Assembly: GCA_038363925.1 (NCBI GenBank)
Contig: JAQQWL010000005.1
Span: 1,550,001-1,614,000 of the forward strand
Direction of reading: 5' to 3'
DNA from: Apiospora phragmitis
Lineage: Eukaryota > Ascomycota > Sordariomycetes > Amphisphaeriales > Apiosporaceae
Length of the DNA: 64,000 bases
The position numbers and the translations under genes are program-made. The notes beneath the pieces are model-generated. The model searched no databases, was not told the DNA's origin, and was given only the letters and a program-made list of their open reading frames with translations. Shown in pieces: positions 47,230 to 59,689 of the stretch (its first letter is position 1; each line of letters opens with the position of its first letter).

Positions 47230-50110
47230 TTAAGCCTTTGCGCTCTTCTCCACACCCCCATTGCCGCCTCGATCCTTCTCAGCCGCTGCCGCGGATGGAG
47301 CCGCCGGCGTACCCTTGGTCTTCCGCCGGACCGGCTGGTACACGTCGTTGAAGTTCATGCTGACGCCCAGGAACCGCAAGTCCACGTCGGCCTGGTACGC
47401 CAGATCGCCCAGCAGGAGCTGCAGTTTGCTGCGGAACCGGTCGCCCAAGTGCTTGAGGCGCTCCTGGAGCACGGGGAACTCTGACGTCGGCCCGCCGGGG
47501 ATCTCTTCCTCCTGGCTCCCGCCGCCGCTGCGCCGCTGCGTGACGTTGGATGTCGAGATCAAGTCGTTCTCTTGGCGCTGCATGAAGTCGGACACCGACC
47601 AAGAGTACAGGCCATCCACGCACTCGCGATAGCTGAGCATGGTCCGCAGCAGCTCGCCCAATTGGATCATGTACGAGTTTTCGTCTTCCGCAGCTTCGGA
47701 CCCAGCGAAGCGTCGGCGGCGGGCACCCAGCAAACCCTTGTGCGTGATCGAGTTGAGGTATTTGGTATGCGCCTCAATCATGTCATCCAGCGTGATATCC
47801 TCTTGTCTCAACTTGGCCTGCAACTCGGTCCACGAGGCCTCGATGACTTCAAAAAGAATGTAGTACTGTAGCTGGCCCACAAAGTGTACCATCTCCGCCA
47901 ATACACCCTGCGTGGTTTTCCAGGTTTGTTGAACGGTATTATGATTCGTGTGTAGAACACCACGGGATCCCGTAGTGACTTTGCGCCAGACCGCACCGAG
48001 GGCGAATTCCACCCTCTTGATGCGCCATAGAAAGTTGAAGACCTTGAGGTACTGCCTGTTGCCCCAATCCGAGACGATTACATCACAGGGAGCGTCGATC
48101 TTATACTCTAGCGTAAAACAGTCCCAGCCAATGTCGCCGTGGCTCAGTTGCAGCATACGAGCGTCAAGTCGCCGCAGTACTTCGGGGTTGTCGTATTGTG
48201 CATTGGAGCCACGGATGGCGTGTTCCAGTTGAGCTGTCAGCGTATGCCTGTACTGTGCGCCGGCAGGTCGGTCCAAGTTGGCAGCCAAAGACTCCATCAG
48301 CAGCGCGATAAAATCGCCTTGTCCCAGCAGGATATACGATTTCAGCGCACCGATGTGCTCAAATACATGGAATTTCGAAGTCATCAGATGCAACAAACGC
48401 CGCATCGTGGTCTTGTATGCATCGTCAATCCAGGTCTCCAGTGTTGCCGTGTCGCCATAGCGCAGCTCCTTGGAAGACTCCTTGGAGTAGGATTCTACCC
48501 ATGCTGCGTCTCCGCAAGAGTGGTGGATGAAGTTGAGCGACTTGCCGATCAGGAATATCTTCATCGCGAACTCTTCGGTAATGATGGATGGTATCATTTC
48601 CTTCACGACGCGGTACTTATCATCCCACACGTTCGAGCCGGCTTTGGTTTTGGGCATTTCCTCCTCCGTATTCTCATGGACAAAAAACTCCTGATAGGGG
48701 TCTGATAGCTCTCCGTCGTAGACCCAGTGCCGCAGAATGTCGTAGAACGGGCGCGTGACTGGCGTCAGCAGGCGCTCAGCAAAAGCGCCCACAATGGGGT
48801 CTCCGTGTGATGATGAGAAGGTATGAATTAAGGAGATAAGTTGGCCCCCCCTTTTCCGTTTGGATTCCTCAGCGATAACGCTCATGAGCCTAAGGCCCAT
48901 GGTCGCTTCACGTGTCCACACCACGCACCTCTTCAAAGTCACGCCGGCCTTGCCTATGCCGTTTCGTGGCGCACTGTCGTCGATGCTGGCAAGAGCAGTT
49001 CGTATTTGACCCTCCAGTGTAGCAACAAGTGTCAAGTACGCGCGAAGCTCATTACTGATGGCGGCGCGTAGACTCTGGTTTAAGAGACCCTTGTCTGGTG
49101 TCTTGACAAAGTCTTCTAGCGTGCGGTAGAGGAGGGACGGCTCTGCCAGGGTGTTGAGGATAGAAACCAAGGGCGTGGCTAAGCTGCGCGGCAAATTCAA
49201 GGTATAATTCTTGCCAAAGGGCAGAGTTGCTGAAGATAGGCCCTGCAAGGTATATGGGAGATCCCGTAGTAATGTAGGTTCTGAAGGGTCGATAGCGGTG
49301 TAATTGTCCGATAGTAGCTGCGATTTGATGAAGACATCTCGAGTCTGGGGACGCGACTGCTGCTCCCGTTGATCTTTCTGAAGCTGCTGTTCCCTCAGCA
49401 TCTGCCTTTTTATGTCCCCGAAACTAGATGCTGCAGCCCCTGAAGAGTCGGCCATCGACTCTGGGTCTGTCTCATCGGCCATTTGCTCTTCCCGGGGTGG
49501 TTGTTTCGGGGGCGGCACAACGTTCCGGAGACCCGAGGACTGGAATTCATCTTCTACGTTGGGCGGTAACACGTTTGCACCAAGTCTGCTCAATTCAGGT
49601 GTGTTATGCCTGTCTCCTCTCTCGAGCTTTTGCCTCCGCTCTGCTCGCTCCTGTGCTATGTACTCCTCGTACGCTTCAGGGTCATCCTCTTGCGGATCGG
49701 GGGAATCAGCGAGCTGATTCAACAAATAGAGGATTCCCCATTTTTGGTTGAGAACCGGTAAGGCCAAAAGCCTCGAGTATAGGTTGGAAAAGCGCAATGC
49801 TTGGCCGGGATTTGTCTGGACCAGTTTCCGCTTGATCAGGTCCGAGGCATGGTTGATATCGGGCGCAAGCGCTGAAGACGGCTTTCCAGAGTAAAGACAA
49901 AATCAGCATTTGGAAGAGAAAGTGTGGGACTGATGAGGTGAGAGCTTCTTACTCGTCGAAAGACGCCTTGATCTCCTCAGCGTACCATCTCTGGAGGGCT
50001 TGCAGGTCCTCTCTCGTGTTGTTGGCACTTGAAGTGATATGTTGGGCGACTAAACGGTTGATGCTGACATTGATGCGCCGGTCCTTGTCTGAAGACGACA
50101 CGGAGGCCAT
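47230..50110 (-). CDS. Gamma-tubulin complex component 3 (GCP3/Spc98/Alp6)
   Basis: A core subunit of the gamma-tubulin small complex that nucleates microtubules at the spindle pole body. Exon 1 49953-50110 (MASVSSSDKDRRINVSINRL) and exon 2 47230-49881, open for 884 codons. Family features: SSALAPDINHASDLIKRKLV, FSNLYSRLLALPVLNQKWG, the GRIP1 domain with LLRDLPYTLQGLSSATLPF, GDPIVGAFAERLLTPVTRPF, and EMIPSIITEEFAMKIFLIGK; the GRIP2 domain with FHVFEHIGALKSYILLGQGD, YLKVFNFLWRIKRVEFAL and EMVHFVGQLQYYILFEVIEA; and MNFNDVY near the end. At the exon junction the phases disagree by one base: the donor reads GACGA/GTAAG and the downstream exon needs phase 0, so one G is probably missing. About 936 aa in all. 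Very well supported apart from that join. Confidence 0.92.
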
Positions 50111-51630
50111 GGTCGCATCTTGATAGGCTCCGCTTTGGTGTGTGGCTCGGATCCAAGGCAGTCAATGATGTTCGCCTTCTGGGTTCTGGGCCCAGCCGCT
50201 CTGGGGATCGATGTCGGAGGTCTACTGCCACCTTGTTGACATAGGACGCTTTATCAGCTTTATCGAGGCTTCCCCTGTCGCGATCAATGTTGCAAGCGCG
50301 TCAATTTGGCGGGGTCGTGTTAGCTTATTGGCCTAAGCAGTGGGAGCCGAGGCCTACTATGACCTTATCAGGGTAGAACTCAGGAACGGGGTGTCCATAT
50401 GCATCAATTGCATGCGTGATCTCGAAATCCAAGACAGTACGAAGTTAGTTTTGTAACTGATTTGGCATTTTATTATCACATATACTGAGCACTGGCAGAA
50501 AGGATTTTATTACCAATGCATATGATAGCCTGCCTACAGCTAGCTATCTCACCTTGTAGGTTGTCGAATAGGCCTTACTTAGCTGGTATGCTCTAGGCTA
50601 CTCCGTGTAAGTCACTAGAAATTATATGGGCATGTTATATGCCTCGAAGATTTGGCCAGGCCAGTAACCTACATTCTGCCTCTGAAAATTCATTACCATC
50701 TTCACCTGGGTAACTAAGCAAGCGTGCACACTGGTCATAGTTGGGGATTCACTCCTGTCCGGAAACGAAACAAAGCGAGCGGCCTGGCGCATTGTATCTG
50801 CAGGGTCATGGGGATCGACACCATCTCGGAAAGAATGAACACATAGACAGACAAACAGTACCGTCCCCAACTTCTGGTTCCGATACTTACATGTAGCTTC
50901 AATGTTCTCATATGAAAAGACCAATTTGAAGCTTGGCATGCAAGCATCCATAGGCTATGGATGGCTGCATGAGCTGCCTCAGAGCTTCCATCAGAATTAG
51001 AGGATTGGGTACTCCGTAAGTACATGTATATAGACGGAGAATGCATCCTCCTGGAAGTGCTGGGGCCCAATTAGTCCCATCGAGTATCTGATTTGGGCAG
51101 TTGATTTCATGGAATGAAGTATTGGCTTTGTGTTTGTTTGACTGTGCAACTGAACTGGATGGTAGAATGTTATGTAGGTAGGCATTGGGGTTTGGTTGAT
51201 TGATATAGGCCCTTTGCACCAGAAAGAGGCCCCTCCACCCAGTACTTAGTAGCCCCAACTTGTGCGGGATGCAACAAGGGGGGTTTCCCACTGCTGCCAG
51301 CTACTGCACCAAAAGTTGCGGACAACGTCAGACCATCTTCCACCACCAAAATCGCATCAGCGTTTTGACAGACATCGAAGCCCAACGCTCGACACGGGAT
51401 TTCCATCAGTATAATATCAGAAATGTGATCGCATCCCATCTCAGGCACATGGTGAATGGGTTTTTGAGGCAATTTTTGGCGTTGGCCTGCGCTCGCTGCA
51501 CGCGACTGCGCAGTTACTCTTCCATTTCCCACCAACCGACTGCGCATTCGCGATCGCGAGATTACCTAAGCTCCACCAACCACCACTACATCCATATCAA
51601 CCATCAACCTCGACCTCGCCGCCGCCCAAG
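50111..51630. promoter_or_regulatory. Divergent promoter region of GCP3 and HFI1
   Basis: 1.5 kb between two start codons facing away from each other. Contains CG-rich words such as GTCGCGA and GCGCGT near GCP3 and AT-rich sequence in the middle. No other gene is supported. Confidence 0.45.
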
Positions 51631-53166
51631 ATGCCCGACATCGACCCCGCGGCATTGAGCCGGCCGTCGGTGCTTATGACCACGCCGACTCTAAAGTCGA
51701 TAACCGTCCAAACCCCCTCGGCGCAAAAGGTCACCAAGACCTCCCAGATCATCCCGGCTCGCATCGACTTAGAACCGCTTTATACCGCGCTCAAGGCTGC
51801 CATTGGCCCCGAACAATGGACGATATACAAAGACTCAACCACCCAATTCATTCTGGGTAGGTATCCATTGCTTTCGTCTTTTTTCCCCGTGGCTTTACAA
51901 AGCTTACACGCATTTTAGGTCGGTTGAATCAGGCCGAATACTCGGAACGAATCGATCCCTTTTTAATATCACCCAATGGCGAGAAGGAACATCTACACAA
52001 CCAGCTACTCGCTGCCATATATGGGAATCTTACCAGGGAGATGCCTGATCAGGGACTGGCGCCATGGGTTTCGGCGAACGATAAGCCGACCACGGGGGTT
52101 GGCGCAAAGCCTGTCACTGGTGATGCCGCCGAGAGGAGATTAAAGGGAGAGGTCATGCAGTTGCCGAGTCGTGATCGCAGGCGCATCAAGGACCTGGTAC
52201 ATAATGATGTCGGTGTCATTGCGTTACCTAATGCCCCAAGTATATCTAGACTAACTATGGTGTAGTACGATCCCTACGAGTCGATGAACCAATTGTTCTC
52301 CGACCACCACCGAGGGAAGGCCGTCAAAGCCTCCGAACCCCCGGCCAGTGCGGCTCCCGGTATCAATAAGACCTTGAGTAAGTTGTTCAGCTCTGTCGCG
52401 AAAGTATGCGCCCTGACTTAATGTCCTTTCAGACCTCGACTTGGAGATTCGAAAACGATACGCACAACCGCTGGCCGTTGAGTCGGGCGAGTTCCCAGAT
52501 GTCGCAAGCGTAGAATCCAAGATGCTCCCGTTCTGCTACCAAGCTGGCCTCACGAATGGGCATGCCCCCGATGCGGCACACTATGTCACACATGCGACGG
52601 AATTCTTCATCAAAGAGCTACTGGCCTCAGTCCTGGCCAAGACACGGAGCAATGGACCGGGCGAATCGAGCAGCGCAGGATTTGGCGCAGGACCTGGCTG
52701 GGTACAGACGCGCAAGTACAAAAAGCAATTACGACGAGAAGAAGAGGCGCTCCAGCGCGGCGAGCTCTCGAGAGACAAGGCCGGCCTGTTGCCTGTAGAA
52801 GCCAAAGCGGCCAGCGACCGACCGCCCCTGGGTATGGCCGACTTGCGCCTCGCTTTGGAGATTGGCGACTGTGGTATGGGCTCGTTCCCGATCGCTACCA
52901 AATCGGTCCTCTACGGATACCGTGAAGGCGAACTGGAGCACTGGAACGAGTACTCCTATGTCGACGATCGAAAGCCACCGGAAAGCATGGACGTCGATAT
53001 GGGTGGCGTCACCACCACGAACCCCAACGGTGCTGCGCTCACCAACGGCGTTCTACATTCTGAACCCATGGATGTCGACGAGCAATGGGGATGGGAGGGC
53101 ACAGATCCTATGGACTTGATGTCTTTGGATAACGTGTTGGATTCCTGCTTGGCAGTTGCCTCATAG
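51631..53166 (+). CDS. HFI1: SAGA complex adaptor HFI1/ADA1
   Basis: A structural subunit of the SAGA histone acetyltransferase complex, with a histone-fold region. Four exons: 51631-51856, 51919-52208, 52266-52377 and 52433-53166; 453 aa, no breaks. Features: [20 protein letters not shown] and [16 protein letters not shown] near the start, [16 protein letters not shown], then [38 protein letters not shown] and [20 protein letters not shown] (the histone-fold-like part), and [19 protein letters not shown]. It ends with an acidic part holding two MDVD motifs. The donor of intron 2 could instead be 12 nt earlier (after RIKDL); both keep the frame. The gene is intact and conserved. Confidence 0.9.
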
Positions 53167-54462
53167 CGAGGGTAGGCCAAATATTGGAGATAAGACCTCT
53201 GCTATATACCCTTTGGGATCGACAGACTTACCTCCCAAGATGGCATCCTCCGCAAATACCCTCCACGACCACCCCCTTATTTATTAGCGATCTAGATCCA
53301 CAGCATCTAGATAGACCTTGGCATGCGGCCACGGCCACGACGGCCTCCTGGGTAATTACGAAGCCCTCGGGAGAGCAGGCCACCAGATGTGCCTGCTATT
53401 CACTTTTTTTTTCATGGTTCCGGCGTACGAGGCGTTTAATACTCACGGACCGGCGGACAGAACAGGTCCAAGCTGTTATGTATACATACTCTGCATTGGC
53501 ATTAACATGGCGTATGTATGTAGTTTACCCTGATTTTTTCCCCTTCTTTTTACCTTGAGGGCTGCTACTCCCCAAATACGACAAGGGTTTTTCATATCGT
53601 TTGGCGAAGCAGGTTGGTAGTGAAAGGGGGTAAAAAAGAGAGGCCGCGAAGATATGGACGTTTGGGTTTTGACGTCGCTAGAGGCGCAGGAGTCAACAAT
53701 GATTGATGGCGTCGAAGACGAGAAGATGTATTTCAACCAAGCGATACCCAAAACTATTTTGATCATACACTTTTCGGTTGAATGCATCAATATGTGACCG
53801 TGTTCCGTGACATGCTGTATTTTGTACCAATAGCTTCACTGCCACTGTATGGCATTTCTATAGATATGAGATGCTCCCACCAGAACGATCCTATATATCC
53901 GTATGGTATGGTCTTATGTAGTTCTTGGCCTTGCAAGCCATGTCAAGCAAGGGGTAAACAGCTGAGCACTATAAATGATCAATGCATACAACTTAGGCTC
54001 AACCCCTGTACGGCATCGGACAACTCCACGAGATGAAAACGCCAGTTGCCATTTTCTACAAGCAATCGAGTCTCTGGTTGGTTGGAGCAAGGAGCGGAAC
54101 GGCCAGGCATTGATGGCCCAAGCTCCCCCTAAGTGGGAATCAATTAATGACGCGGGGGGCCAACTTTTAGTGGGGGAAAAAGACGCGACAGGAAGGAATC
54201 GCGACTTACACGGGCCCGCGCCCCATTAACGCGTCTTTGGGTGGTACTTACAACCACTTGAGCCCACCAGTTGTTTCCCTCACTCGCACCAATTCTTCTA
54301 CATGCACTCCATACTCCATGATTAATCCCATAAGCATTTGATAGCTTGGGTTGTTGTTTTTTTCTGTGTTCTTGAACTGAACTTTGCTACACATTGTATG
54401 TTTTGACAGCAAGTCGTTTGTGCATAATACCCCCAATATCTTAGAAAGCCCACACACACGCC
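53167..54462. other. Intergenic, MRC1 upstream region
   Basis: About 1.3 kb between two plus-strand genes. The last 320 bp contain the MCB-type sites listed separately. Nothing coding recognised. Confidence 0.5.
54150..54234. promoter_or_regulatory. MCB-type site cluster upstream of MRC1
   Basis: ACGCGT, the perfect MluI cell-cycle box, lies at 54229-54234, with the near-matches ACGCGA at 54183-54188 and ACGCGG at 54150-54155, about 230-310 bp before the start codon. MBF binds ACGCGT to drive G1/S genes, and replication-checkpoint genes such as MRC1 are among its usual targets in yeasts. Function is inferred from gene type and site clustering. Confidence 0.5.
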
Positions 54463-57400
54463 ATGGCTTCGTCCCGCTCGCCCTCGCCAACGGGCGACGC
54501 AGCGACGACTTCCGGCTCGCCCACGCTGAGCCCCAGATCCAGACTCCAGAAGGAGCTGGCAGCTCTGGACGAGAGCTCAGACGAAGAAACCACCGGTCCA
54601 ATTGACACGAAAGCACTGTTCAAGAAGCTCGACGAGGCGAAACTACAAAATGCTGCGAAGCCGGTACAACCAACAACTACCACAGATGCCGCCGTCGAAC
54701 AAGAGAACGACGACGAGGACGACGAGGATGAAGAGGATGAAGAGGAGGAGGAAGTAATACGACCAAGAGGGCGCATCGCAGCACGCATGCTGGCGGGGAC
54801 TACAGAAAAAGCGGCATCGCCCGCCATATCACCATCAAAGACAACACAGAGCAAACAGAGCACTTCACAACCACGGTCAGATCAGGAGGATGCTGATGAA
54901 AAGGACGACGACGAGGTTTCGGCCTTGCCACGCAGACGTCGCGTCGCCCGACCCCAGAGAAGCCCAACGCCAGAAGACGCGTCAAACAGAGATAGATCAG
55001 TATCACCCGGTCTTTTCGTCTCACCTTCTCCCTCTCCCCAGAAGAAGAACAGCGCCACGGCAGCTGGCTCGGACTCCGAGGATGAGCTACCGGCCGACCT
55101 CACAAGAGCTTCCGCTTCCAAGCTCTTGTGGCCCGTAAGCGCCAAGAGCGTCTGCAGAAGGAGGCCGAAGAGCAGAAGAAGCGCGACGAACGCGCCAAAC
55201 GCATGGCAGAGCAGATGCCTGCTGGTGCCGAAGAGACTGAGGACGACGATGTCTCAGACATCACAGATGACGAGGGCGGACGCAAGCTCACGCAACAGTC
55301 CTCCGCGAGACGACCTGCTCGCAAAGCCAGCAAAAAGGCGATCGAGGAGATGAACCGCGAAACGCAGCGCATGGCCCGCAGTATGCAGCTAGCTCATGAA
55401 GCAAAGACGAAGAAGAAGATCACCAAAAATTCGCTCTTCGAAAGGTTCAACTTCCGGCCCGCTGGTGTCGAAGAACCCGCCCCGCGGCCAATTTGCCCAG
55501 CTCGAGCCGGCCAACGACACCTGTTTCGGGCGCTCATACTGATGCCGAGGCGGGTGAAGCTGGTACACCACCGAGCTCGCCTCCCATTGCCGTAAAAAGG
55601 GTGATGGGCGCGCCTACGCCACTCGCAACCTCGGCTGAAGGACTTTTAGCCGATGCTCATACAGACAAAAGTGAGGAGCTTCCCAGTCTTGACGAGGTCG
55701 CCGCTGGGGCCAAGACTCTCGACAAAGGCAAAGCTGTGGCTACGGCTGCAGATCTAAAGCCGTCGCCCAAGAGGAAATCGGCAGCCCCTAAACGCCAATT
55801 CCGAGTCAAGTTCCCCCAAGCCCCCGTCCAAATCAACAAAGTCACCGTTGATTCGGATTCCGAACCTGAGCTCCAAATTCTCAACCCCAAGCAGAGTAAA
55901 ATCGATGCTATCTTCGCTCGTATGCCTGCCAAGAAGACACAAGAGTCTCGATCCCTACATGACATCCACCAACTTGCGCAGATTCACTCGTCACCGCCAC
56001 CCAATGCCCGCAGGGGCAAGCCCGTCAAGGCCGGTATGACTGCCGTCCAAATGCAGGCCCAACTGTACGAGCGCGCTCGCGCCCAGGCCAAACTCGAGCG
56101 AGAGCGCAGGCTCGAGGCTCTGAAGGCCAAGGGCATCGTAGTCCAGACGGAGGAGGAGCGTGAACGGGAGCGTGAACAAGTTGAAGACATTGTGGCACGA
56201 GCAAGACAGGAGGCCGAAGAGATCATGGAGAGGGAACGCGAAGATGCGAAGCAAGCCCGCAAGGAAAGGCGCGAAAGGGGCGAGGACGATGATGCCGACG
56301 GCTGGGATGACAGTGATGATAACAACTTTGAGGGAAGCGACCTCGGTGAGCCCGTCGAAGAGGGTGAGATTGAATTCTCCGGATCCGAGGATGAGGAGAA
56401 TGATGAGCCAGAGAAACCTAGGAACCCCTTTTTGACGAGGATGCGTCGGAAGACGAGGCGGGCGAGTCAGAGCCCGAAGATGCAATAACGCCCAAGGCTA
56501 AGAACTCGCGGATGCAAGTTTCTGATGACGAGGATGAGGAGAGCTCACCCTCGCAACCCAGAGTCCGCCGTGCGAGGAAGAATGGTCGCGTTCTCTCAGA
56601 TGACGAGGAAGAGGAAGAGGAAGAGGAAGAGGAAGAGAAGCAGGTGGAGGCTAAAACGCCTAAGCCCAAGATTAGGACGTTCGACTCCTCCTCGGCCCAC
56701 CACTCCAGCTCCCCTAAAGTCCCTACTTCCGTCCTTAGGTCTGCCACCAAGTCATTCATTCCCGGCCTTCCTGTACCGGTAGCCGGCCCCGCCGGTCTCG
56801 GCCTCACTCAGATATTTGCCGGCACCATGGATGACAGTCAAGCTGGAGGACTTGGCACCAGCGGTACGCCGATGCCGTCCACGGACAATTTCCCCGACTC
56901 GCAATTCTCCGCCACCGCCGAACAGCAACCATCTCAAGACGACTTGGTGCTGGACAGCCAAAGCGAAACCCAGAATCGAGAGACGCAAGGTGTACAGTTG
57001 CACTTCTCGCAAAGCCAAGCCCACGGCTTTGACAGCCTGCTGCAAATGGACGCTACGCAAATGTCCGACCTGCAGCCGACACAAGATAATGGTTTTGCCG
57101 ACAACTCTCCGCTCAAGTTGCGGTTTATCGAGGTGCCTGCAGGCACAATCGATACGGTTGTGCTGAACGGCACTCCAGTGAAGCCTCGTCAAGTGGCCGT
57201 CGAGCAGATGGAGTCGCCCCTTTTCATCCGTAAGAAAGGCAAGTTGCGAAGACGTGATGATGCCGCAGCTCTGGCAGATAACAGTCTGCCTGCGACAGAG
57301 GCTTCCGGGAGCCCCCTGGTTAATATGACGCTACCCGTGACCGCACCCAACCCGGAAGCGGCAACGCAAGATGAGGAAGACGCATCTGCCTTTAAACTCA

Positions 57401-58831
57401 TGGCCAAGACAGCCCGCCGGAAGCAGCGCCTCCAAGCCAAGTTCGATGCGAAGAAGAGCCATGCTAGGGAGATGGTCGAGGAGCAGGCTGACGAGTCCGA
57501 GGACGAGTACGCCGGACTTGGTGGCGCAGATGGCGAGGACGAGAGCGACGAGGAAGCTGAGGCGGAGTTGCGCAAGCAAATGATCGATGATGCTGATGGT
57601 AACGACATCAACGAAGATAAGCTGGCGGCTCTATTTGCGTAAGTTGACTGACTCGAATCATACGGCGTAGTCATTACATGAACGATACGGCTAACATTGT
57701 TCTCTAGCGAACGCGAGCGGCAAGAAGAAGCGGCGCATGTTGACAAGCTCTTCCACGACATCACGACTGGTGCGCTTAGAAAGCGCCGACGTCACGGTGG
57801 AGGGGAGAACGGTGCCTTCGATCTCTCGGACAGTGATGATGGCGGCGAGGCCCGCAAGCGCATGAAGCGACGCCAGTTCCAAAAGATGCAAAAGGCGCTG
57901 TTTGCAGATGAGCGTATTGGCAAGATTGCCGAGAACCCGCGAAATGCCGCCTTCCTCAAGAGTATTGAAGACCGGGGCAGCGACGATGAGTTGGATTTTG
58001 GTCCTGATGCTGCCGACGAGCACGACGAGGATGATTCCCAGAGCCAGAGTCAGGGACAGCGCGACGAAGCTCAGGAGGAAAGAATCCCCGATAGCCAGCC
58101 GGCAACGTCTGAGGAGAACCAGGCTCCGGCTCAGAACCAAAACCTAGGCCGCAAACGCAACCGACTAGAGCCTGATCACACCGCTCGCCTGCCTCCTGCT
58201 CTACGAAAGGCGCGCGATGCGAACACTACTCGCGGTCCGACTTCCATCACTGACGTCAAACGTTCTCTCTCAGATCTGTTAGACGACGGTCATGTCATCA
58301 TTCCAGCCACCGATCCTGAGGCCGAGGGCTCCGACGATGAAGCTGCCGCTGCTGGGTCGACCTCCAGCAACAAGGAGAACGGCCGACCTTCGCGCACGGC
58401 GGTGGTGGACCGCATCTTGCTCAAACGCGCGGGATCGTCGGGTCTGAGTACGTCCCGCCTCGCCTTCGCGGCGCCCGCCAACTCGGCCGGTTCGGGCACT
58501 TTCAAGGTCCCAGTTCTGCTGCGCAAGGCCACGACCAACAACTCGCTCATGTCCCAGGGCCTCCTCTCTGTCAAATACCGGCACCACCACGGCTGGTGGT
58601 GTCAGCTCTTCGATGACAGGAGGTGGAGGAGCTGGTGGAGCTGGCGGCGAGGAGGGAAAACTCAAGAAGAATGCCGGCAAGCGCAGCGGAATCAACTTCT
58701 TCGCGCGCGAGAACGAGCGGCGGGAGAAGCTGCGCGAGAGCGAGATGCGCCGCGAGAAGAAGAAGTGGAAGGGGGTTGGCGACCGGAGCAAGGCTGTGAG
58801 TGGCTTGTTTGGGGGTGGTAGTTTCGAGTAA
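54463..58831 (+). CDS. MRC1: MRC1-like replication checkpoint mediator (Claspin homologue), four frameshifts
   Basis: A nuclear, fork-associated protein that carries the S-phase checkpoint signal from Mec1/ATR to Rad53-type kinase. Exon 1 54463-57638, exon 2 57708-58831. It is highly acidic and Ser-rich, as expected for Mrc1/Claspin. The MRC1-like domain is clear: DEEAEAELRKQMIDDADG, LAALFA/ERERQEEAAHVD, KLFHDITTGALRKRRR, RMKRRQFQKMQKALFADERI and KIAENPRNAAFLKSIED. Several SQ/TQ sites, the ATR-type targets, occur near residues 800-900 (FPDSQ, TQMSDLQPTQ). Frames change near 55093, 55470 and in T5 56430-56434 (one base missing each) and near 58570 (one extra); corrected length is 1434 codons. 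The C-terminus GINFFARENERREKLRES to GGGSFE lies after the last break. All breaks look like sequencing errors. Confidence 0.88.
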
Positions 58832-59689
58832 GATGGATGCTCTTTTTATTTCTGGTGGTATATGATGAGTGATGTGACGTCTTTATAAAAGACCATGGTC
58901 GGATTTTGGGTTAAGAGAGGGTGTGATAATTGGTCACCTGGCTTCTGGCATGGCGTTTGGTATACGTGGGAGAGATGCTTCTAGAGTGCTTTCACAACGT
59001 CCTAGGCATCTCGCTTCTTGGTCTGATTTTAAGACCGGAGCTACAATGAAGAGAATAGTTCCACGTATACGCACGATTCCTATGATACGAGCCCGTGAAT
59101 ATTGAATAAGTTGCCTTGTAGACAGAAATATAGCAGCACATGGAGATGAAGTGGGGGCAAAGTAGGTAATCCAGGTGGCTTGACGCCAGTAAAGAACGGA
59201 CCAAGCCACACGTGGTTCAGCGAGATACCGACTTCTCAATACCCAACGTTATTCATTCATACATCATCACCTTCTCCGGCAATTATCAACGTATAGAATA
59301 GATATCTTACTTCGCAATTGGGCACCCAGTAAAGCTGTACCAATTGAAGCCTGACGCTCCAAATTGCATGTTAACACCGCATGGCTGGCAAGCTCGGGTT
59401 GACTTGAGTATCCACCAGACAGACTCTCTCCAACTTGATTGAACTGCGTGGGAAGGAGCTGTATATCTCATCACATGCGCACATCGCGCCCTCTTTCTTC
59501 ACCAACACACTCCGGTCTAATGTTGATATAGACCCCCTTTGATTTTAAAGGCCCATAACTCTAGCGAATGGCATCATTGTAGCTGTCAATGGTTCCTGAG
59601 TGGTGATAGGGTTAGTCGCATCCTGACCTCGTCTAGGGACTTGCCTCAACTACTCCTAACCATGTTGGAAGAGAGCCAGGTAAAATGAG
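58832..59689. other. Intergenic
   Basis: About 860 bp between two plus-strand genes; the right end should hold the next promoter. No coding signal. Confidence 0.45.

Noticed and set aside
56418..56807. Minus-strand poly-Ser frame opposite MRC1
   Set aside because: Complement of the GAGGAA repeats encoding Glu runs in MRC1; not a gene.
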